Assembly (NCBI RefSeq): GCF_003073045.1 | Contig: NC_037602.1 | Span: 15,007,731-15,071,730, forward strand | From: Pomacea canaliculata | Taxonomy: Eukaryota > Mollusca > Gastropoda > Architaenioglossa > Ampullariidae | Direction: 5' to 3' | Length of the DNA stretch: 64,000 bases | Shown here: positions 50,101-64,000 of the stretch, piece by piece | Position numbering within the stretch: the first letter of the stretch is position 1 | Layout: every line of letters starts with the position of its first letter | Program-made: the position numbers and the translations under genes | Notes under the pieces: model-generated | The model's database searches: none | The model's input: the letters and a program-made list of their open reading frames with translations, nothing else | What the model was told of the DNA's origin: nothing

Positions 50101-50268
50101 AGGTACGCACTCTAAAGACCAAATATATTGGATTTGAATGATTGCAATCTATCGATCTGTACTTTAAAAAAAAAAAAAAAAAAACAAGTTCAAGGCTATA
50201 CTTACCCAAGCAAAGGAAGTAAGTCGTTTACGACACTTTCTATAGTTACATATTAACTCTTCTTCCAT
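42241..50268 (-). CDS. CCNB1IP1: E3 ubiquitin ligase CCNB1IP1 (HEI10), meiotic crossover factor
   Basis: Nine minus-strand coding exons, in phase throughout: 50268-50206, 49927-49912 (16 nt), 49566-49507, 48863-48793, 48510-48436, 47761-47647, 44037-43946, 43671-43539, 42332-42241, giving 238 aa (human 277 as I recall). RING residues 7-47 read CNYRKC, then VTSCSHIFCDADG, then VCPAC; an Asp (D33) stands where the human protein has His. Further hallmarks are DNTLTGKLDVIRVDLKPSEQ, CGNKPETIMEICTRALSFW, a coiled coil (AQLEQYYEQVVNRLQAEL, EINAKLTEKTRQHQKLQ), then LYDTLRRRC and a C-terminal FTVRPNHTP block. HEI10/CCNB1IP1 ubiquitinates cyclin B and helps designate meiotic crossovers. The last exon is supported by phase and a plausible FxxRPxxTP block but is the least certain. 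A SINE-free large intron (47646-44038) holds a Harbinger element and an 18S fragment. Confidence 0.93.
43474..43506. repeat. GACA tetranucleotide microsatellite
   Basis: About eight GACA units. It lies in the last CCNB1IP1 intron. Confidence 0.9.
44558..45313. mobile_element. PIF/Harbinger deletion derivative retaining both gene starts
   Basis: Perfect terminal inverted repeats begin AGGCCTATTCCCACGCTGC at both ends. Flanking 3-bp duplications are TAA at 44555-44557 and 45314-45316. On the minus strand from about 45165, an ORF encodes the N-terminal part of a HARBI1-like transposase: WVREWVARRNRFGPYSCLLK, FLRMSSATFYDLLHLIEPAI, ERLAVT, then it is cut off before the catalytic domain. On the plus strand from 44771, MAMWSDENCVKMIAMWENYP resembles the start of the MADF/Myb-like partner protein of Harbinger elements. 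The two convergent N-terminal fragments meet near 44835-44840. The element is non-autonomous, 756 bp, in a CCNB1IP1 intron. Confidence 0.85.
45622..46105 (-). pseudogene. degraded 18S rRNA fragment
   Basis: The minus strand is collinear with the 3' half of eukaryotic 18S rRNA. It contains AACTAGCGATCCGC, GGCAGCTTCCGGGGAAGCCA, AAGTATGGTTGCAAA, TTAAAGGAATTGA, CACCAGGAGTGGAGC, GGCTTAATTTGACTCAA, GATTCGGTGGGTGGTGGTGC, TGGAGCGATTTGTCTGGTTA, ACAAGTGGCG and CCACACGAGATTGAG. Small deletions and substitutions are scattered through it and both ends are abrupt, so it is not a functional rRNA gene. It lies inside an intron of CCNB1IP1, in the same orientation as that gene. Confidence 0.88.
47128..47190. 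repeat. GCT/GAT/GAG microsatellite
   Basis: Compound trinucleotide/hexanucleotide run (GCT, then GAT, then GAGGAT repeats) in a CCNB1IP1 intron. It opens a short frame beginning MAAAAADDDDDD but ends soon after, so I treat it as simple sequence. Confidence 0.85.
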
Positions 50269-50977
50269 CCTGCAGACAAATGAAAATTTACTTTATATAT
50301 TAGCTTCATCATAGCTAATGCTACATCGTACACTAATAAACTGGAGTGAGCATTATGCTTCGCACTCCATGACACGATAATTCAGGTCAAAAAATGATTG
50401 CTTGCCTTGAGTATGATTTACCTTTTTGTGTTAGTAAACGAATAAATAAAATTGACAGGTTATTCTCGCGTCCATCAGTCTTTCTTACAGAGCTCTACAA
50501 ACACAAACTGTCGTCTGCTACTTTAACGCTTTCGTAAATAACAGCAGCAGTAATTTATAGTTTCAGATCAACAATACAAAATGACAGAACATCAATTCTT
50601 TTAAGATCAACTACCAAATAATTCATACAACTATGTAGTTGAGTTTTAGGAAATTAAAAATATATTTTTGTTTTAAAAACTGTCTTTAAAACTACTCGCA
50701 TACCTGGGCAAGAATAAAATTAGGAATATACGCGACTCAAATAATAAGAGATAAAAACTATTTAAAATTTTCACTACCAAAAATTTAGAATTTCATATCG
50801 ACTGAAAAATAATACACATATAAATTTTTCTATGTATTATTTTATTATTTCTAAACTTATTCTATTTTTAACCTAATTTGGGTTTTGGTATTTTCCGCAT
50901 CGAGGGACGCCGTTGCTCCTTGTAGTGAGAACCAAATTCTTTTGAAGGTTTTTGCGTCTTGTCAATATTTTTCCATC
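50269..50977. promoter_or_regulatory. probable shared bidirectional promoter region between CCNB1IP1 and CCDC177
   Basis: The two start codons point away from each other and are 709 bp apart. An acceptor (TCTGCAG) one base upstream of the CCNB1IP1 ATG implies a non-coding first exon within or near this interval. No specific transcription-factor site could be identified by eye. A shared promoter is an inference from spacing. Confidence 0.4.
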
Positions 50978-60188
<9,211 letters not shown>

Positions 60189-61292
60189 CTGTACTTCACA
60201 TTTGTCTAGGTTCTGGTGTAAAGATTTTTGTTCTGTCAGTGAACATATGTGCTTGAAGTTATTGCTGGACTGTGCTGGCGCTAGGAAACTGAAGGCTCTG
60301 ATTATTGAAGGGTTTAGGTTTTGAAAGAGATTTTGATTTCCTTGTTTGCATAATTTAGGTAGAAAATTTGGGGATGAGATATTCACTAACAGTACTGGCA
60401 AATTTAGAGTAGTGTCAAATATTCTTTGCGTCCGGTTGTGGAAGCTGTCGTCATTGCCTGTGAATTTGTGATATTTCAGTGGACCTGAGATGCATGTGTG
60501 TGTGCACGTTCATACAGAAGTAGTGTCTGCTTGTGCACTTTGGAAATTTTATAGTTGAACACATGCACATCATGTTTATGTTCTTTTTTCATAATTCAAC
60601 AAGTTTGAAAACAGAGAAGATTGACTGTATGGTGCTCAGAGAAAATATTTAAATGTGTCACTGCAGCAAATGTGATATCACTGGAAATCCAACATCTTTA
60701 AATTTATTGTAAATTTTGCAAAGGTCATGGGCAACTTTTTCATCTTCTGTCATCTGTATCATTAAAATTCCCCATGCTTTTTACAAGTTTATCCTGCTGG
60801 GCAATATTTAAACTATATGCACATTAACTTCACTGTCTGTACAACGTGTCATGTGATTTTTGCAGTTTATTGCCATTATTTCTTTATTCATTTGTTGGTA
60901 TCGATTTCTTCATTCTGAATGAATTTTATTTTTCAATTTTTAATTTTAAATAGATTTTAACTTTCATTGAAAAGATTTAACATTCATATTGCACAAGTGG
61001 TATTTAGCTTCATCTGCACTTTAATTATTATGTGTTCTTTAAATATTTTTTCATTGCAATATTGTAATAAAAAATATTCTATATTTAGGCTTGCTTATAC
61101 TTAAACGTGTTTGAAAAGGTGAAAAGTACATGTATATGAATTTTCTTTTGCATACCCGTTGAGCAATAGAAATCCTCACTAAACAGAAGTATACTTTTTG
61201 AAGGGAAAAAAAGTAAGGGGTCAGTTTTCTTATGATGTCATCGCTACTTCCCCCCCCTCCAAGCACAGCCCTGATTAACACTACATGTATTC
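60189..61292. other. CCDC177 3' UTR and flank
   Basis: No gene seen. The first 880 bases up to the AATAAA at 61066 are compatible with a long 3' UTR. Confidence 0.5.
61066..61071 (+). other. candidate polyadenylation signal for CCDC177
   Basis: AATAAA 878 bp downstream of the CCDC177 stop codon, in an AT-rich context. No transcript evidence; other AT-rich hexamers in the interval could serve instead. Confidence 0.4.
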
Positions 61293-61304
61293 AAAATTCG
61301 TATG

Positions 61305-61454
61305 AAAAGAACAGTAGAGAGCGATCGAGGCAAAGGCCGTCGGAACCACATGGGCCCAACTGAAGTGTGCTGCCCAAAAGCGGGTCCGCTGGCAAGTGCG
61401 CGGGTTGTTGCGGCACTATAGGCTCCTCGAGGAGTAACAAGGAATAAACTAACT
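61305..61454 (+). mobile_element. 5'-truncated LINE 3' end with 12-bp target-site duplication
   Basis: Exact 12-bp repeats AAAATTCGTATG at 61293-61304 and 61455-61466 flank a 150-bp insert. The insert encodes (in shifting frames) KAVGTTWAQLKCAAQKRVRW and the GSSRSNKE terminus, then ends GGAATAAACTAACT. It is the same LINE family as 33021-33606 and 13590-13651. A severely 5'-truncated retrotransposition. Confidence 0.85.
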
Positions 61455-62042
61455 AAAATTCGTATGGTCTCTCCCACTGTTACATCTTTTATGCACAATC
61501 CACCCTAAGTAGAAAAGCAATTTACCGTACATAGAACAGTGTCTCAATGATGGTGAGAAAATTTTAATGTCAGTGTTAAAATAAATTGAAGGCCTTTGCT
61601 GTGAGGGTTGACTTGCCATATTTCACAAAAGATCAGAATATAAAGACACGAGATCTACGTGCTCAAATACAGACAGGTATTCAAAGTTTTATAAGTTTTC
61701 AGATTTAAGCTTTCATGCATAGGAGGAACACGCAAATCTATCACGGAACTTTAAAAGCTAACTGACGTACAAGATTTCATGTACACTTTTTATTTAAAAT
61801 GTAGGATTAATTATACTAATTTTGTTTCATATTATCATTATTTATATATTAGCTAACGAAGAAGTCATTTTACGCGTAACAAGCGCCCATTATGGCATCT
61901 AAAGATGTTGAAGCAGCATAGACGTATATAGGGATATTTCGTGGAAGCAGCACTTGCTGTATCTGTAGTATAGAATTAGGGGAAGTAATTCCCAATTATT
62001 TAAAAACAAAAAGTCATGTGACGACAGTAGGAAATCGCTAAA

Positions 62043-64000
62043 ATGGCAGACGACACAATAGTGAGGTGTCTGTTGTGCTGCTTTTGTGCACTTGTGATTC
62101 CTACAGCAGTCACCATTGCCTCTGAACCTACTCAGATTTGTGGTGCTCCTAACTATGATGTGAGGAATCTGACTGCAAGGTATTATATGTATTTTTCTCA
62201 AAGATGGTGACTACCTACTGTGAAGCGCCTTGAGCTTGCCCGACAAGCAGGGATAGCGCGCTGTGTGAGCCAACTTTATATACCACCGATCAAGAACCCA
62301 TCCTCCTTGGACTTGTGTTGTGTGTGGATTTTTCTGTCATGTTTGTCTTTTGAAGTGCCTCACTCCATTTGTTTGCGGACTGTGCACGTTTTTATACTTT
62401 GTGTATTAACCTTTCTCTTGTAAAGCGCATTGAGCCATCAGCTAAATGGGGAAATGCGCTGCACTTTATGATAATAATAAATCCAAAACCAAAAGTAAAA
62501 GTCATATTAACCCCAGTAATAAATACAATTAAAATGTAAATATAAAATGCACATCAGTGTTTGCTTCCTGTAGTCACGATCGATCGACCTTAATTGAAAC
62601 ATTATAGTTTTCTTGCACTCATGAGGGAAGTCATGGATTACAGTTTTTGTTTTTGGTTATTCCTCAAGGGTTTGGAAGTTTATGGTCCCAAGCACCTTCT
62701 GCCTGCGAACTCAAAATGGCTCAGTACCAGATGATGGATGTGAAATTCAGATGGCATTCTGTCGTAATCTTAATGAATCAAGAAACTGTTCCTCAGCTAG
62801 TGTATGTGAAAACTACAATGTTGCAAGTGAACAGTTCACATACAAGCTTGGCTCATATGTGCAACAGCCATTTAACGTAACAGGTGAGTAGTGACAAAGC
62901 CTTATATATAACAGTACGTGAAAATAGTACATAAAACTACAGAACAAGCTTTAACAATAACTTTATTCAACAGAAGAATCCTGTAGTATGTGCCCCCTCA
63001 GATCAGTGAACACTTCCTTGTGTCAGCATCTGCAAATAAACTTCTAAAACAAATTTACCTTTGGTCAGTAAACAGCTGTTAAACATGGGTGCAGATTTTG
63101 AGTGACAAAATTTGTGCTTCATCTCAGACAGGATTTTGTTTTAGTGGGAATCTTGTTCTTTTTGAAATGCAGTTTATTACTAATTCTTGTATATTATATA
63201 TTTCACTTCATTACTCATTTAGCAGCAAAAGACAGCAGAAAACACTTCTGACTTTTTCTGTGATGATGGAAAACTTGGATATAGGAGATGATTTCAACAC
63301 TTGTAATTATTTTTTTCTTGATAGACTTTATAATTATCAGCAGGTTAGAGTGCTATATAAATTTTCAGGACTTTGTGAATGCAGGTAAACAACTATTTTA
63401 GTTTTATTGATAAATTTTATGGCTTATATGAAGACAGATTTGTATTTCATTACTGCAATTTTTATTTTGTGATAGGTGAAGTTGTGGGACAAGGGTTTCA
63501 TGTCAGTAGTGGTGATGGACAGAATTATACAGACAGCGAAAACAAGACATGCACCCTAAAAACAGTTATGACATTTATTTGTAATAAGTCTGCCATATGG
63601 GAGAAAGGCAATTCTGAAGGGCCAACTACTGTTCCCATAAATCCAAACATCATGTTTGATCCTGCAACTTGTTTGGTAAGTCAGGATTACTGTATGCATT
63701 GTCTACAGATGTAAAGACAGATATGAAGAAACTTGTCGATTTTTCCTGTTGTATTTTGCTCGCATACATATACTTGCAATGATCTTTCACAGAAATATGA
63801 ATCCTTTGCTGGTTAATTTATGGTTTTAAGTGCATGGAAAAAAATTATTATCTTTTAAAAAATAATTACAGTTGGCCTTATATGTATGGTATGGTATGGT
63901 ATTGCAGGTATGCAAGATGTAATTATTAAAATTAATATTATTATATTTAATTTTTTTCTTTTGTATTTTATTGCAGTATAATTTTACCTTTCATTTTGCT
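62043..64000 (+). CDS. MRH-domain (mannose-6-phosphate receptor homology) secretory protein, 5' part
   Basis: Coding exons 62043-62179, 62669-62883, 63476-63675 and 63977 onward (cut by the window edge), with phases 2, 1 and 0 matching. Residues 1 to about 27 form a signal peptide with core CLLCCFCALVIPTAVTIA. The lumenal part has the spaced cysteines of an MRH domain: CGAPNYDVRNL, VPDDGCEIQMAFCRNL, SVCENY, then GSYVQQPFNVTGEVVG, FHVSSGDGQNYTD, a TCTLKTVMTFICN strand and ATCLYNFTFHF. This arrangement is found in the mannose-6-phosphate receptors and related lumenal lectin-like sorting proteins. Several N-x-S/T sites fit a glycosylated lumenal protein. With only about 190 residues visible I cannot tell which MRH family member this is; the rest, including any membrane anchor, lies beyond 64000. 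Confidence 0.85.
62410..62481 (+). mobile_element. L2/CR1-like LINE 3' tail
   Basis: CTCTTGTAAAGCGCATTGAG, then GGGGAAATGCGCTGCACTTT and ATGATAATAATAA. It shares its core with the tail at 56385-56463 and lies in intron 1 of the MRH gene. Confidence 0.6.

Overview
The window looks like nuclear DNA of an invertebrate animal, most likely a mollusc or another lophotrochozoan. The base composition is AT-rich, genes are split by GT-AG introns of tens of bases to several kilobases, microsatellites are common, and the mobile DNA is LINE, hAT, Harbinger and pogo-like debris. Gene order and protein similarity suggest the group but do not fix the species. I saw no retrovirus, LTR element or Polinton, and no CRISPR array or bacterial-type operon.

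Five host genes could be assembled by reading exons and splice phases by eye, and a sixth runs off the right edge. From left to right they are: (1) a minus-strand TIR-domain adaptor gene (7537-12491, 3 exons, 882 aa) that resembles TICAM/TRIF and carries a RHIM-like motif near its C terminus; (2) MPHOSPH10/MPP10, a core U3 snoRNP/SSU-processome protein (15250-23688, plus, 13 exons, 687 aa); (3) a degraded second copy of the TIR adaptor gene (25325-26508, minus) on the other side of MPP10; (4) an orphan class A GPCR (32008-36782, minus, 3 exons) with two one-base frame breaks of opposite sign; (5) CCNB1IP1/HEI10, a meiotic RING E3 ligase (42241-50268, minus, 9 exons including a 16-nt microexon, 238 aa); (6) CCDC177, a coiled-coil protein (50978-60188, plus, 17 exons, 594 aa); (7) the 5' end of a secretory-pathway MRH-domain (mannose-6-phosphate-receptor homology) gene (62043 to beyond 64000, plus). 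CCNB1IP1 and CCDC177 are divergent, with start codons about 710 bp apart.

Introns and intergenic DNA hold identifiable transposon fossils. Several have exact target-site duplications: hAT MITEs at 38943-39412 and 55019-55503 (8 bp each), a Harbinger deletion derivative at 44558-45313 (TAA), an internally deleted LINE unit at 33021-33606 (14 bp), and a 150-bp LINE 3' end at 61305-61454 (12 bp). A pogo/Tigger-like MITE (6784-7417) sits inside a roughly 60-bp tandem repeat. An antisense, degraded 18S rRNA fragment (about 45622-46105) lies in a CCNB1IP1 intron.

The genes are not an operon and have unrelated cellular jobs (innate signalling, ribosome biogenesis, receptor signalling, meiosis, an uncharacterised coiled-coil protein, lysosomal/secretory sorting). 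The most promising system is the TIR plus RHIM-like adaptor and its decayed neighbour copy.
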